This document shows positions 1 through 9,078 of a stretch of DNA of 64,000 bases, piece by piece. The DNA comes from Paenibacillus albus (GTDB taxonomy: Bacteria; Bacillota; Bacilli; Paenibacillales; Paenibacillaceae): contig NZ_CP034437.1 in NCBI RefSeq assembly GCF_003952225.1, forward strand, positions 3,920,501 through 3,984,500. The letters run 5' to 3'. The notes below the pieces were generated by a model. The model saw nothing but the letters and a program-made list of their open reading frames with translations, searched no databases and was not told the origin of the DNA. Every line of letters starts with the position of its first letter. Position 1 is the first letter of the stretch. The translations under genes were made by a program, and so were the position numbers.

Positions 1-266
1 AACGTATCCTCGGCAGCTTTAAGAGAAAATCCAACCACAACGGTACGGCCATTAGGCAGCGAGCGTACCAGACCTTCCTGCTCCAGGTTTTGCAAGGCGG
101 TTCGAACGGGCCCGCGGCTGACGCCGAGCTCTGCTGCGATTTGATTCTCCACAATGTGCGCATCAGGGGTTAGCACGCCTAAAATAATGTCCGTACGAAT
201 TTTGTTCAACACGTCTTTGGTTTGAGGAGTTCTTGCATAGGGTTCTGGTGTCTGTTTCTTTAACAT
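1..266 (-). CDS. GntR-family transcriptional regulator, 5' part only (cut by window edge)
   Basis: The gene starts at 266 (ATG) and runs leftwards off the window, so only about 88 residues are visible. They form a winged helix-turn-helix of GntR type: a helix ending KIRTDIILG, then ENQIAAELGVSRGPVRTAL as recognition region, then LEQEGLV and a wing with LPNGRTVVV. This arrangement is typical of the FadR/FCD branch, whose ligand domain would lie outside the window. It is divergent from the SDR-GH2-sialidase operon, which makes it the likely local regulator of that operon. The ligand cannot be inferred from the visible part. Confidence 0.85.
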   Translation of the reverse strand, partial: MLKKQTPEPYARTPQTKDVLNKIRTDIILGVLTPDAHIVENQIAAELGVSRGPVRTALQNLEQEGLVRSLPNGRTVVVGFSLKAAEDT

Positions 267-381
267 CGTCGTCGTGCCTCATTTCTCTTTCATTCAAATT
301 CATCTGCTGATCTTGCTTACTAGTATAGCGAACAACGAACGATTAGCCAACAATTTTAAAATAATGAAACCAATTCAATTT

Positions 382-395
382 ATTTGTTAACAATT
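382..395. promoter_or_regulatory. Palindromic operator candidate (TTGTTAACAA core)
   Basis: The 10-bp core at 384-393 is a perfect palindrome. It lies 13 bp upstream of the -35 box of the SDR operon. A 14-bp site identical at 13 positions is found at 38406-38419, 14 bp upstream of another -35 box. A TTGT/ACAA arrangement resembles operators of FadR-type GntR proteins, and a GntR gene starts 116 bp away, so it is the natural candidate binder (inference). Confidence 0.5.
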
Positions 396-406
396 AATTT
401 AATATG

Positions 407-435
407 TTGACGATAATCTGAGAGGAGCGTAAGAT
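407..435 (+). promoter_or_regulatory. Sigma-A type promoter of the SDR-GH2-sialidase operon
   Basis: TTGACG at 407-412 is followed after 17 bp by TAAGAT at 430-435. This is a good match to a vegetative promoter, located 50 bp before the SDR start codon. Confidence 0.5.
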
Positions 436-450
436 AAAACCAGATACTAA

Positions 451-464
451 TGAAAGCGGTTACG
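451..464 (+). promoter_or_regulatory. cre-like site (CcpA catabolite repression)
   Basis: TGAAAGCGGTTACG matches 13 of 14 positions of the Bacillus cre consensus TGWAANCGNTNWCA. It sits just downstream of the predicted promoter, where CcpA binding would block transcription. This suits a glycan-use operon repressed by preferred sugars. Confidence 0.45.
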
Positions 465-484
465 GAAAAGATGGGAGGAAGTCC

Positions 485-1279
485 ATGAGATTACTTGAAG
501 GTCGAATTGCGGTCGTCACAGGAGGCGGGAACGGAATAGGCGCGGCAATTGCTATAGCGCTTGCTGGGGAAGGTGCTGCCATCGTCATCGCTGACATTCA
601 TATGGAGGGCGCTCATCAAGTTGAGGAACGAATCAGACAAGCCGGTGGGAAATGTCTCGCCGTCCATGCGGATGTTGTTAAAAAAGCCGATATTGAACGC
701 GTATTCGCCGATACGGTACGGGAGTTCGGCACGGTGGACATTCTCATCAACAATGTCGGAGGAACGATACGCAAGGCCATGGTCGAGTTCAGTGAAGATG
801 AATGGGACCAAATTATCGATATCAATTTAAAAAGCACGTTCCTTTGCTCTCAAGCTGCCGGCAAAATAATGCTTAAGCAAAAACGCGGCGCCATCGTTAA
901 TATTTCTTCCATTCACGGATTAGGGGGAATTCCGAAACGGAGTCCTTATGCAACGGCAAAGGCAGCGATAAACAGCTTTACTAGTACGATCGGATGTGAA
1001 TGGGCTGCGGACGGAGTTCGCATGAATGCAATTGTACCAGGCTATATCCTGACAGAAGGATTGGCGCAAACCTTCCGTGCAGGATTGCTCAACCAGGAGG
1101 ATATGGTCAGACGTACTCCGCAAGGGAAGCTTGGAACGCCGGAAGACATTGCAGAAGCAGCCTTGTTTCTCGTGTCCGACAAAGCGAAATATATTACAGG
1201 CACGACTTTGTACGTGGATGGCGGTTATTCAGCGTATCATGGCCCAGAGCTGCAAACCTCCATTAAGCACCAGCTCTAA
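485..1279 (+). CDS. SDR-family NAD(P)-dependent oxidoreductase
   Basis: A 264-residue classical short-chain dehydrogenase. The nucleotide-binding TGGGNGIG motif is at residues 12-19, the adenine-ring Asp in HAD near residue 63, an NNVG motif at 89-92, and the catalytic set Ser142, Tyr155, Lys159 (YATAK) with Asn114. The ATG follows GGGAGGAAG. It is the first gene of an operon with a GH2 glycosidase and a secreted propeller, so it probably oxidises or reduces a sugar, sugar acid or polyol released by them. The family is too broad to name the substrate. A 3-ketoacyl-ACP reductase role is less likely given the neighbours. Confidence 0.85.
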   Translation: MRLLEGRIAVVTGGGNGIGAAIAIALAGEGAAIVIADIHMEGAHQVEERIRQAGGKCLAVHADVVKKADIERVFADTVREFGTVDILINNVGGTIRKAMVEFSEDEWDQIIDINLKSTFLCSQAAGKIMLKQKRGAIVNISSIHGLGGIPKRSPYATAKAAINSFTSTIGCEWAADGVRMNAIVPGYILTEGLAQTFRAGLLNQEDMVRRTPQGKLGTPEDIAEAALFLVSDKAKYITGTTLYVDGGYSAYHGPELQTSIKHQL

Positions 1280-1329
1280 TCAATGAAGTCGAAGCGTTTC
1301 ATGGACAATTCATGAGAGGAAGTACACGC

Positions 1330-4281
1330 GTGATAAATAACCAACAAGTTCTATCTGGAGTATGGTGTCTTGCAAGAGATCCCGAGAACAAAGGTAAGCA
1401 AGAGAAATGGTTTGAATCGAATATTGTGGAAGAATCGGAGCTTGCGCCTGTTCCCGGACTCATTCAACAAGTATATCCAGACTATCATGGCGTGGCATGG
1501 TACTGGCATCGTTTCGTTCCGAGAGTTCCGTTCGCGGCGGATCATCAGCAGGTTTTGAAATTCCAATTCGTCGATTACTACGCCGAAATTTGGCTTAATG
1601 GTCATTATGTAGGTAGTCATGAAGGCGGGGAGATGCCTTTTGAATGCGATGTGACCGAGCATTTGATTAAAGGCAGAGAGAATCTGTTGGCCATTCGTAT
1701 CCTTAATCCCATTGATGCTGAAATCGACGGAATTATCCAACAGCAAACGCCTAACCGCCACAAAAGCACGAGAGAGCTGGCGCCTGGCACCGGTTTTAAT
1801 TTCGGCGGCATCTATGCGGATATTCATCTGGTCGAACTGCCGAAGGTCCGGCTATCGGATCTGTTTGTAAGACCGAACATTGAGACTGGCGACTTACATA
1901 TTCAATTAACGATCGCGAATGGGACTTCATCTAGAGCGAGAAGTCAAATTACGATCGACGTTAGTCCGAGTGAGTCGGGTGAGGTATTGGTATCGGCTCA
2001 TGCAGAAGGAGAGTTCGCTGCTGGAGAATCGGTCTTCGAAACGGTGGTAAAGCTCGACAAGCCTCGGTTGTGGAGCTTGGAAGTTCCTTATTTGTACAGA
2101 GTGAACGTAACCATGCAAAGTTCATGGAATGATAATGATAGTGAAAGTGCGAGTGATCGGGTACAAACCCATCATTCGTCCGTGAGATGCGGTTTTCGCG
2201 ATTTCCGGGTCGAGAAAGGCTTCTTCCGATTGAACGGTAAACGAGTTTTTGTTAGATCAACGCATACGGGCAATCATTATCCGGTTGGAACCGCGGTCGC
2301 AACAACCGATCCCTATCTCGTTAGGCAGGACCTCATCTATGCCAAAGCGAGCGGATTTAATATGATTCGGTTTATCGCTACCGCTCCGCTGCAGGAACAA
2401 TTGGATTTCTGCGACGAGATCGGTCTCATGGTTTACAATGAGTGCGCCGCTTCTTGGGGGATGGAAGATTCGCCATTAATGAAAGAGCGGTTCAATAACT
2501 CAACATTAGGACTCGTGAGGCGAGATCGCAATCACCCATGCGTCGTAATTTGGGGACTATTGAACGAAACGATGGATGATCCGATATTCCGTCATGCAGC
2601 TTCTATTCTTCCTCAGTTAAGAGCCGTCGACGATTCAAGGCTCGTACTGCTAGGGAGCGGCAGGTGGGATCGCCAGCTTGGAATAGGGACGGTATGTAAT
2701 CCTGGTGAAGTCCATTGGCGGTTCGAATGGGGAGCCGAAGAATCCGGAGCGGCCGAAATACCGAACAGATCGCCGTTTACTTGGGAGTGGGGTTATCCGA
2801 CGGGGTTATATGAAGGCATGGGAGATGTTCATTTCTATCCGGTCGAACCTCGTACGGCGCCGATTAATAAGCTGGTGCGAACAATCGGACAAAATACGAA
2901 GCCTGTTTTTTTGTCGGAATGGGGCTATGGCAGTCTGCTCGATGTTATTCGGACAACGAGATATTTTGAACAATTCGGAGCGCGATGCGACCTCCATGAT
3001 GTTGCATTGTTCCGCTCGATGGCAGACAGGTTCGAATCGGAATGGAATCGACTAGGCATGCAGGAGGTCTACGCATTCCCGCAGCATATGCTTGAAGACA
3101 GTAACCGCATGCATAGCAAGCAAAGGAGGAGGGTATTCGATCATGTCCGTTCTAATCCAAGCTATTGCGGCTACAATTTAACGGGCATGTTAGACCATGG
3201 ATACTCCGGCGAAGGACTGTGGACCTTCTTCCGAGAGTGGAAGCCTGGCGTAATCGAAGCTTTGCAGGACGGCTGGTCTCCGCTGCGCTTCTGTCTCTTC
3301 GTAGAACCAATGCACGTTTATGTTGGAACTCCTTTTCAAGTTGAAGCGGTTCTAGCCAATGAAGATGTGCTTCTGCCTGGCAATTACCCCGTCTGTTTGC
3401 GAATTTCGGGTAAGCGCGGTGTCGTATGGGAGAAGCGTACCTCTGTTTGTATTCCCGAAACAGCAAGCGGTGAAGACGGCCCGTTAGTGGTTCCCATCCT
3501 TCTGGAACAGGTCGTATTAGACGTCAAAGCAGGCGAGTACGAGCTTGCGGCATACATGGAATTCGGCGGAGCACCGTCGGGAGGACGTTTGGTGTTTCAT
3601 GTGGCGGATAATCAACTGAATCGGACTCCTCATTCGGTATCGATTACTGCAATCGGACTTGATTCGAATACCGAATCCTGGCTGGTTGCGAAGGGGATAC
3701 AAGTGCTGCCTCTCGCTGATCACTTCACTGAGAATGATAATGGTAGCCTCATCGTAGTTGGGGAGTTCTCCGGAGAAGAGTTAACGCCTGCGACTTGGAA
3801 CGCGCTACTGGCAAAAGCCGAAGCAGGCAGTACCGTTGTCTTCCTCTCGCCGCAAGTTTGGAAGCGTGGAGAAGACAGCATGGGGTGGTTTCCATTTTCG
3901 AACAAGGGACGATGCTATAAATTCATAGACTGGCTGTATCATAAGGATTGCGTGTCGAAAGAGCACCCTTATTTCGAAGGTCTGCAAGCAAGAGGAATTA
4001 TGGACATTGATTACTATGGCCAAGTCATTCCGGATTATCTGTTTGACGGACAAGATACGCCGGATGAAGTTATGGCGGCATCGTTTGCTGTCGGATACCC
4101 GTGCAAGACAGGCGTTGCAACTGGATTGCTATTAGGAACTTATGCTTGGGGCTTGGGGCGTATCGTACTGAACACGTTCCGAATATTAGATAACCTTTGT
4201 GTTAACCCCGTCGCAGACAAGATGCTTCTCAACATAATTGCATATGAATCTAGCCGAACAAACTTAGTAACGGAGGTATAA
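1330..4281 (+). CDS. Glycoside hydrolase family 2 protein (beta-galactosidase/beta-glucuronidase type)
   Basis: About 983 residues starting at GTG 1330, chosen because AGAGGAAG (1315-1322) is correctly spaced; an in-frame ATG at 1312 has no ribosome site. The protein has a GH2 sugar-binding jelly-roll (WLNGHYVGSHEGGE), an immunoglobulin-like domain, then the TIM barrel. The acid/base Glu is in VVIWGLLNE (codon at 2566) and the nucleophile Glu in FLSEWGYG (codon at 2917). A C-terminal part of about 350 residues lies beyond the barrel. There is no signal peptide, so it acts inside the cell on imported oligosaccharides. It overlaps no neighbour and lies 4 bp before the sialidase-like gene. Retaining exo-glycosidase is certain as a family; galactosidase, glucuronidase or galacturonosidase cannot be told apart here. 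Confidence 0.85.
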   Translation: MINNQQVLSGVWCLARDPENKGKQEKWFESNIVEESELAPVPGLIQQVYPDYHGVAWYWHRFVPRVPFAADHQQVLKFQFVDYYAEIWLNGHYVGSHEGGEMPFECDVTEHLIKGRENLLAIRILNPIDAEIDGIIQQQTPNRHKSTRELAPGTGFNFGGIYADIHLVELPKVRLSDLFVRPNIETGDLHIQLTIANGTSSRARSQITIDVSPSESGEVLVSAHAEGEFAAGESVFETVVKLDKPRLWSLEVPYLYRVNVTMQSSWNDNDSESASDRVQTHHSSVRCGFRDFRVEKGFFRLNGKRVFVRSTHTGNHYPVGTAVATTDPYLVRQDLIYAKASGFNMIRFIATAPLQEQLDFCDEIGLMVYNECAASWGMEDSPLMKERFNNSTLGLVRRDRNHPCVVIWGLLNETMDDPIFRHAASILPQLRAVDDSRLVLLGSGRWDRQLGIGTVCNPGEVHWRFEWGAEESGAAEIPNRSPFTWEWGYPTGLYEGMGDVHFYPVEPRTAPINKLVRTIGQNTKPVFLSEWGYGSLLDVIRTTRYFEQFGARCDLHDVALFRSMADRFESEWNRLGMQEVYAFPQHMLEDSNRMHSKQRRRVFDHVRSNPSYCGYNLTGMLDHGYSGEGLWTFFREWKPGVIEALQDGWSPLRFCLFVEPMHVYVGTPFQVEAVLANEDVLLPGNYPVCLRISGKRGVVWEKRTSVCIPETASGEDGPLVVPILLEQVVLDVKAGEYELAAYMEFGGAPSGGRLVFHVADNQLNRTPHSVSITAIGLDSNTESWLVAKGIQVLPLADHFTENDNGSLIVVGEFSGEELTPATWNALLAKAEAGSTVVFLSPQVWKRGEDSMGWFPFSNKGRCYKFIDWLYHKDCVSKEHPYFEGLQARGIMDIDYYGQVIPDYLFDGQDTPDEVMAASFAVGYPCKTGVATGLLLGTYAWGLGRIVLNTFRILDNLCVNPVADKMLLNIIAYESSRTNLVTEV

Positions 4282-4285
4282 GAAG

Positions 4286-5857
4286 ATGAAAATGTACAAG
4301 AAAATTTCACTCGCCCTCGTCTTTGTTTTGCTCACAGCAACGATTCCGGTCTTCTCGATTGTCCATGCATTTGGACCCGTGACGATTTGGCAGCAGCCTA
4401 ATTCTTCAGTCAATGCGAAATATCCCCGTGCCATTAAGCTTGAGAATCAGAGCAACGCATCGGATAACGGGAAGCTGCTCGCTTCCGAGCAAATCGACGC
4501 TTACACCAGTTTACCGATTCATTTGAGCTCGGATCGTGGGCAAAGCTGGTCTACAATTTCTACAGTCAGCGATGCACACGCAGGTGAGAGGCTTGTTAAT
4601 GCCAACAATTTGTATGAATTGCCGCAAGCGATCGGAAGTATGCCGAAGGGGACCATCCTGTTTACTCCAACAACTGCAGACAGCTCCGGCAATTTAATGA
4701 TCGAGCTGTATAAGAGCAATGACGTCGGCCAAACCTGGCAATTTGTATCCAAGATCGTCATAGGCGGTCAATTCGCTGGTGCAACTCTAGCCAGTCAAGG
4801 CGTTTGGGAGCCGATCCTTCTTGTCGCCAATAATAAGCTGATCTGTTTCTACACGGACGAAACCGATCCTAATCACAACCAGAAGGTTGTCCATAAAACA
4901 ACTACAGACGGCGTGAACTGGTCCAGTGTCGTGGATGATGTCAGAATGGGCTTGAATTATAGACCTGGCATGGCTGCGATTACGAAGATGGGAAATGGAA
5001 ACTACATGTTGGCCTATGAGATCGTGGGGTACCCCAATTCCCAGGTTTACTACAAGATCTCATCTAATCCGGAATCCTGGACGCCTGACAATGTCGGCTC
5101 GCCGATCAACAGTCCTGGCTATACGATTGGAAGCACGCCATATCTGATCTGGACGCCACTAGGTGGACCAAACGGAAGCTTGGTCCTGTCTGCATGGTCC
5201 GATAATCACTTGTTCGTCAACTATAACAATGGAGTAGGGGATTGGACTGCTCTCGATAGCAGCATACCAACTTCATATAGCAGAAGTTTAGTGTATACGG
5301 GCGGTTCGTCCGTAGGCGTACTCGCTTCTGACGCTACGGATTCAAAGATCGTCTTCGGAACCGTGGACATCGGGGTGGCTAGCAGTATCCAATCAGGCCA
5401 CACCTATAAGCTTCTGCCGCAGGCAGGCGAAGTGAACAATCAGGCGCTTGATGTGACTGGATGGGGCTCAACTAACGGAACGAATGTCGAGACATGGGCA
5501 GATTACGATAATCCGGCACAGAAGTGGAAGATCGTTGATGTAGGCGGCGGCTACTACAAGCTGCTTCCGAAGAGCGGTGAAGCGAACAATCAAGCGCTTG
5601 ATGTTGCCGCTTGGGGTTCAACGAACGGGTCGAACGTAGAGACTTGGGAGGATAACGGCACACCGGCTCAGAAGTGGAAAATTGTTAGTGTAGGCGGAGG
5701 GTATTACAAATTGCTGCCGCAATGCGGTGAAGTGAATCATCAGGCACTGGATGTAACCGGCTGGGGGTCTACGAACGGAACTAATGTAGAAACATATGAG
5801 GATAACGGAACTCCCGCACAGAAATGGAAGCTTGTAGAGGTTACGCCGAACTATTGA
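4286..5857 (+). CDS. Secreted sialidase-like beta-propeller with C-terminal ricin-type lectin domain
   Basis: 523 residues. Residues 1-28 are a signal peptide (KK, hydrophobic run, cleavage after VHA). The body to about residue 370 is a BNR/Asp-box propeller: SSDRGQSWS and SNDVGQTWQ are Asp-box motifs, and YPRAIKLE replaces the FRIP motif of true sialidases, so GH93-type exo-arabinanase or another propeller hydrolase is as likely as a sialidase. The rest is three 50-residue ricin-B-like repeats with NQALDV and QKW signatures for carbohydrate binding. GGAGG precedes the ATG. It presumably acts outside the cell, feeding the GH2 enzyme and dehydrogenase encoded upstream. Confidence 0.75.
   Translation: MKMYKKISLALVFVLLTATIPVFSIVHAFGPVTIWQQPNSSVNAKYPRAIKLENQSNASDNGKLLASEQIDAYTSLPIHLSSDRGQSWSTISTVSDAHAGERLVNANNLYELPQAIGSMPKGTILFTPTTADSSGNLMIELYKSNDVGQTWQFVSKIVIGGQFAGATLASQGVWEPILLVANNKLICFYTDETDPNHNQKVVHKTTTDGVNWSSVVDDVRMGLNYRPGMAAITKMGNGNYMLAYEIVGYPNSQVYYKISSNPESWTPDNVGSPINSPGYTIGSTPYLIWTPLGGPNGSLVLSAWSDNHLFVNYNNGVGDWTALDSSIPTSYSRSLVYTGGSSVGVLASDATDSKIVFGTVDIGVASSIQSGHTYKLLPQAGEVNNQALDVTGWGSTNGTNVETWADYDNPAQKWKIVDVGGGYYKLLPKSGEANNQALDVAAWGSTNGSNVETWEDNGTPAQKWKIVSVGGGYYKLLPQCGEVNHQALDVTGWGSTNGTNVETYEDNGTPAQKWKLVEVTPNY
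5402..5857 (+). repeat. Three tandem 150-bp repeats coding ricin-type lectin units
   Basis: Units start at 5402, 5552 and 5702, each 50 codons beginning YKLLP and containing NQALDV, WGSTNG and PAQKWK. DNA identity is high but synonymous differences occur throughout, so the duplication is not very recent. Confidence 0.85.
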
Positions 5858-5882
5858 TATTACCATACATGTGAAGATGGCG

Positions 5883-5922
5883 GGCAGTCGATCGTTGCGA
5901 TCGGTTGCCTTCTTTCACTTTT
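5883..5922 (+). terminator. Intrinsic terminator after the glycan operon
   Basis: GGCAGTCGATCG, TTG loop, CGATCGGTTGCC forms a 12-bp stem with two G-T pairs (5883-5909), followed by a T-rich tail. Confidence 0.7.
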
Positions 5923-5993
5923 GCTTTTGCTTGCGTGAATTAGGATAATCTTGGTAATGTAGGAGGGGAATAGGCAAGGGGGGCGGGAAGTAC

Positions 5994-6845
5994 GTGCATC
6001 TATTGAATCTAAGAGAGTTATCAGAGAAGCAAATGTTAGACATTTTTGAGCTTGCTGACGAACTGATAGGGCAGCCTAGTAAATACTCGCGCGCTTTAAC
6101 TGGCAAAACGTTCGTGCTCTTCTTCCCTGAATCAAGTCTTAGAACAAGAATCACATTCGAGAAAGGTATCAAGGAATTAGGAGGGGAATGTATATTATTC
6201 CCGCCTGAAACGCTGGAAAAGAAAGAGAAGCTAAGTGATGTTATCCATTACCTAGAGAACTGGGTCGATGGAGTCATTGTAAGGCACCCTGATTTCGCGA
6301 AAATCCAACAGTTAGCAGATCAGTCGTCGTTGCCTATTCTCAATGCGATGACATCTGAAAATCATCCTTGCGAAATTTTGTCTGATCTCTATGCTATAAG
6401 CAGGCAAGTTGATAATTTCAGAGAATTGGTATATACATTTGTCGGACCGGCGGGAAATATATGCAGATCATGGGCAGACGCAGCGGCTGTGATGAATTTG
6501 AATTTTAATCATGTTTGCGCGGCAGGACATGAATTAGGAGGACCGTCACCGAACTACTCATTCCACGTAGAGCTGGAAGATGCACTAACGAGAAGCGATG
6601 TCGTATTGACAGATTCTTTGCCCAAGGCGTTCTTAACTGACGAGTACATCAGCAAATACCAGATTACACTGGATAGAATGAGGATTGCCAAGCCCAAAGC
6701 AATATTAAATCCTTGTCCTCCGTTCTTCAGAGGAGAAGCGGTCAGTGAGGACGCGATATCCTCTGATTATTTTGTTGGATATTCTTTTAAGAAGAATCTG
6801 ATTCATGTTCAGCAAGCAATTGTGCTATATAGTTTATGGAACTAA
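5994..6845 (+). CDS. Aspartate/ornithine carbamoyltransferase superfamily protein, substrate uncertain
   Basis: 283 residues from a GTG preceded by AAGGGGGGCGGG. The carbamoyl-phosphate site is clear: SSLRTR near residue 45 (STRTR class) and HPCEIL near residue 123 (HPCQ class). The ornithine-specific DxxxSMG loop is replaced by TDSLP and the HCLP motif by NPCPP, which is closer to the HPGP/NRGVEI region of aspartate transcarbamylases (PPFFRGEAV). It is shorter than normal OTC (about 310-330). It is not in an arginine or pyrimidine cluster; an amidase lies 31 bp downstream. A transcarbamylase of a non-standard amino substrate is the best reading. Confidence 0.65.
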   Translation: MHLLNLRELSEKQMLDIFELADELIGQPSKYSRALTGKTFVLFFPESSLRTRITFEKGIKELGGECILFPPETLEKKEKLSDVIHYLENWVDGVIVRHPDFAKIQQLADQSSLPILNAMTSENHPCEILSDLYAISRQVDNFRELVYTFVGPAGNICRSWADAAAVMNLNFNHVCAAGHELGGPSPNYSFHVELEDALTRSDVVLTDSLPKAFLTDEYISKYQITLDRMRIAKPKAILNPCPPFFRGEAVSEDAISSDYFVGYSFKKNLIHVQQAIVLYSLWN

Positions 6846-6876
6846 CTACTAGAATGCTGTAAGGGGAAGATATTAG

Positions 6877-8361
6877 TTGGACAGAACATTAGATGAAAGA
6901 CTGATAGAGATAGACATTGATTCGTTACAGACGGCAATGGAATCAGGAGAAATCTCGTCTGAGGCTTGCGTTCGTTGGTATTTGGAGCGAATCGAACGAC
7001 TGAATTCCAAGCTGAAAGCAGTGCTGGAAGTAAACCCGGATGCGATTGCGATTGCAGAGGCGCTTGACGCTGAGCGACGGGAGCGCGGAGCTCGCGGTCC
7101 GCTTCACGGTGTCCCAATCTTGCTCAAAGACAATATCGATACAGGCGACCGCATGCGCACTAGCGCCGGATCGGTCGCTCTTGCAGAGCATTTTGCTTTG
7201 AAGGATTCAGCCGTGGCATCGCAGCTAAGAGCAGCTGGAGCTGTCATACTCGGTAAAGCGAACATGACGGAGTGGGCGAATTTCATGTCGAGCACGATGT
7301 GGTCGGGGTATAGCTCCAGAGGTGGCCAAACTCTCAACCCATACGGTCCCGGCGAATTGTTCGTAGGCGGTTCTAGCTCGGGCTCAGGCTCGGCGGTTGC
7401 CGCGAATTTATGTACGGCTGCCATTGGGACTGAAACTTCGGGTTCGATCATCAGCCCCTCGTCGCAGAACGGGCTTGTCGGTATAAAGCCGACTATCGGA
7501 CTCGTAAGCCGTAGAGGGATCATCCCGATTACGCATACTCAGGATTCAGCTGGTCCGATGACGCGTACGGTAAGAGATGCTGCGATCTTGCTTGGGGCCA
7601 TGACGGCGGTGGATTCAGAGGATTCGGCCATGCAAGAGAATGGGCGGACTGCGTATACGGATTACACACCCTTTTTGAAAGTCGATGGTTTGCAAGGAGC
7701 AAGAATCGGGATTCCCCGCCACTACTATCAAGGCTTGGACAAAGCCCGCGTAGAGATTATCGAGAGGGCGATCACCTTGCTGAAAGAATCCGGTGCGATC
7801 GTCATTGACCCTGTATCATTGCCTTGTGAAAGTGCGAAATGGGACTGGGACGTGATGCAGTTCGAGTTCAAACACGGGTTGAACCAATATCTTAGCCAAG
7901 CAGGTCCAGGCGTGTCCGTTCGTTCATTAGATGAGCTTATCGCCTATAACGAAGCGAATCGCGACGTCGCATTGAAGTACGGGCAAGACACGCTTATATG
8001 GTCGAATGGTACAAGCGGAACATTGACAGAGCAGAAGTATATCGACAGCTTGCGGCTAAACCGTGAGACAGCCCGCGACCAAGGCATCGACCACGCGATC
8101 CGCGAACATAAGCTGGATGCACTACTGTTCTTAGGGAACGAGGATGGGCTCGATATCTCAGCTCGCGCGGGGTATCCTGTCATTACTGTGCCCGGCGGGT
8201 ATGCAGAAACAGGCATTATTGCCGAAGGTGATTATACGACGAAGGGACCGCAGGGAATAACTTTCGTTGGAACCGCCTACAGCGAGCCCGTGCTGTTCCG
8301 ACTAGCTTACGCTTACGAACAAGTGAGTAGATGCCGTCGCGCGCCAAGAGATACGGTCTAG
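6877..8361 (+). CDS. Amidase (amidase signature family)
   Basis: 494 residues from a TTG behind AAGGGGAAG. The Ser-cisSer-Lys triad is visible: Lys84 in ILLKDN, the Gly/Ser-rich GGSSSGSGSA at 164-173 with the cis-Ser, and the nucleophile Ser190 in TETSGSI. The length matches GatA/peptide-amidase-type enzymes. It lacks gatC/gatB neighbours, so it is a stand-alone C-N hydrolase rather than a tRNA amidotransferase subunit. Its position behind a transcarbamylase-like gene suggests a shared nitrogen-compound pathway, but this is weak inference. Confidence 0.85.
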   Translation: MDRTLDERLIEIDIDSLQTAMESGEISSEACVRWYLERIERLNSKLKAVLEVNPDAIAIAEALDAERRERGARGPLHGVPILLKDNIDTGDRMRTSAGSVALAEHFALKDSAVASQLRAAGAVILGKANMTEWANFMSSTMWSGYSSRGGQTLNPYGPGELFVGGSSSGSGSAVAANLCTAAIGTETSGSIISPSSQNGLVGIKPTIGLVSRRGIIPITHTQDSAGPMTRTVRDAAILLGAMTAVDSEDSAMQENGRTAYTDYTPFLKVDGLQGARIGIPRHYYQGLDKARVEIIERAITLLKESGAIVIDPVSLPCESAKWDWDVMQFEFKHGLNQYLSQAGPGVSVRSLDELIAYNEANRDVALKYGQDTLIWSNGTSGTLTEQKYIDSLRLNRETARDQGIDHAIREHKLDALLFLGNEDGLDISARAGYPVITVPGGYAETGIIAEGDYTTKGPQGITFVGTAYSEPVLFRLAYAYEQVSRCRRAPRDTV

Positions 8362-8409
8362 GATAGCTGTGGAACAGAACAGTAATGAACATGGAGAAAG
8401 GTGACAAGG

Positions 8410-9060
8410 TTGAACACAAGCAAGATAAAAGGAATTATTTTTGATATGGACAATACGATCCTTCGATCCAAGATAAACTTCATCGCGATGAAAGATGAGA
8501 TTGCTCAGTATTTAATAGCTAATAAATTTCTTGATGAGTATTTCCCTGTAAATGATCACACAACCTCTACAATCATTGAACATGTACAACGTACTGACCA
8601 TTGGGATAATCGTCTGCAAAATATGTTGTGGGATATTGCCAAAAAGCATGAGCTAATGGGCATGTCGGGAGCGGGTTTGGAGCCAGGGGTTAGAGAGGTT
8701 CTGCTTGGGCTGCATGGCAAGTTTAAGTTGGTCATTCTCACGAATAATTCATATGCGGCAGCGATGACAGCGTTATCAAACCATAGAATTAGTCACTTCT
8801 TTGATGCGATTATTGGTAGAGAACAGATGAAGTTTATGAAACCAGCTCCAGATGGCGTGTATGCGATTTTCGAGAAATATCCGGAATATTCTCCTAATGA
8901 TTGGATTTCAGTAGGCGATGCTTGGATCGACGGCAAGGCAGCACAAGATGCTGGGGTAAAGTTCATCTCCTATCAAGGCGACATCGATAAGATGAAGAGT
9001 AAAGGCGTTTTTCCATTCGCTTCTATTTATGATTTGGCTCAATTAGAGCAGATAGTGTAG
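8410..9060 (+). CDS. HAD-superfamily phosphatase
   Basis: About 216 residues. I prefer the TTG at 8410, spaced correctly from GAAAGGTGA, over the GTG at 8401. All four HAD motifs are present: FDMDNT (Asp12 nucleophile, Asp14), ILTNNS (Thr), Lys in MKFMKPAP, and GDAWIDG. An alpha-helical cap lies between motifs I and II, as in phosphoglycolate-phosphatase-like enzymes. Substrate not predictable. The DUF218 gene follows after 18 bp. Confidence 0.85.
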   Translation: MNTSKIKGIIFDMDNTILRSKINFIAMKDEIAQYLIANKFLDEYFPVNDHTTSTIIEHVQRTDHWDNRLQNMLWDIAKKHELMGMSGAGLEPGVREVLLGLHGKFKLVILTNNSYAAAMTALSNHRISHFFDAIIGREQMKFMKPAPDGVYAIFEKYPEYSPNDWISVGDAWIDGKAAQDAGVKFISYQGDIDKMKSKGVFPFASIYDLAQLEQIV

Positions 9061-9078
9061 ATAAAGGAGGTTTGATAG

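Noticed and set aside
5402-5857. CRISPR-like or minisatellite repeat
   Set aside because: The 150-bp units are in-frame protein repeats of a lectin domain, with no spacers.
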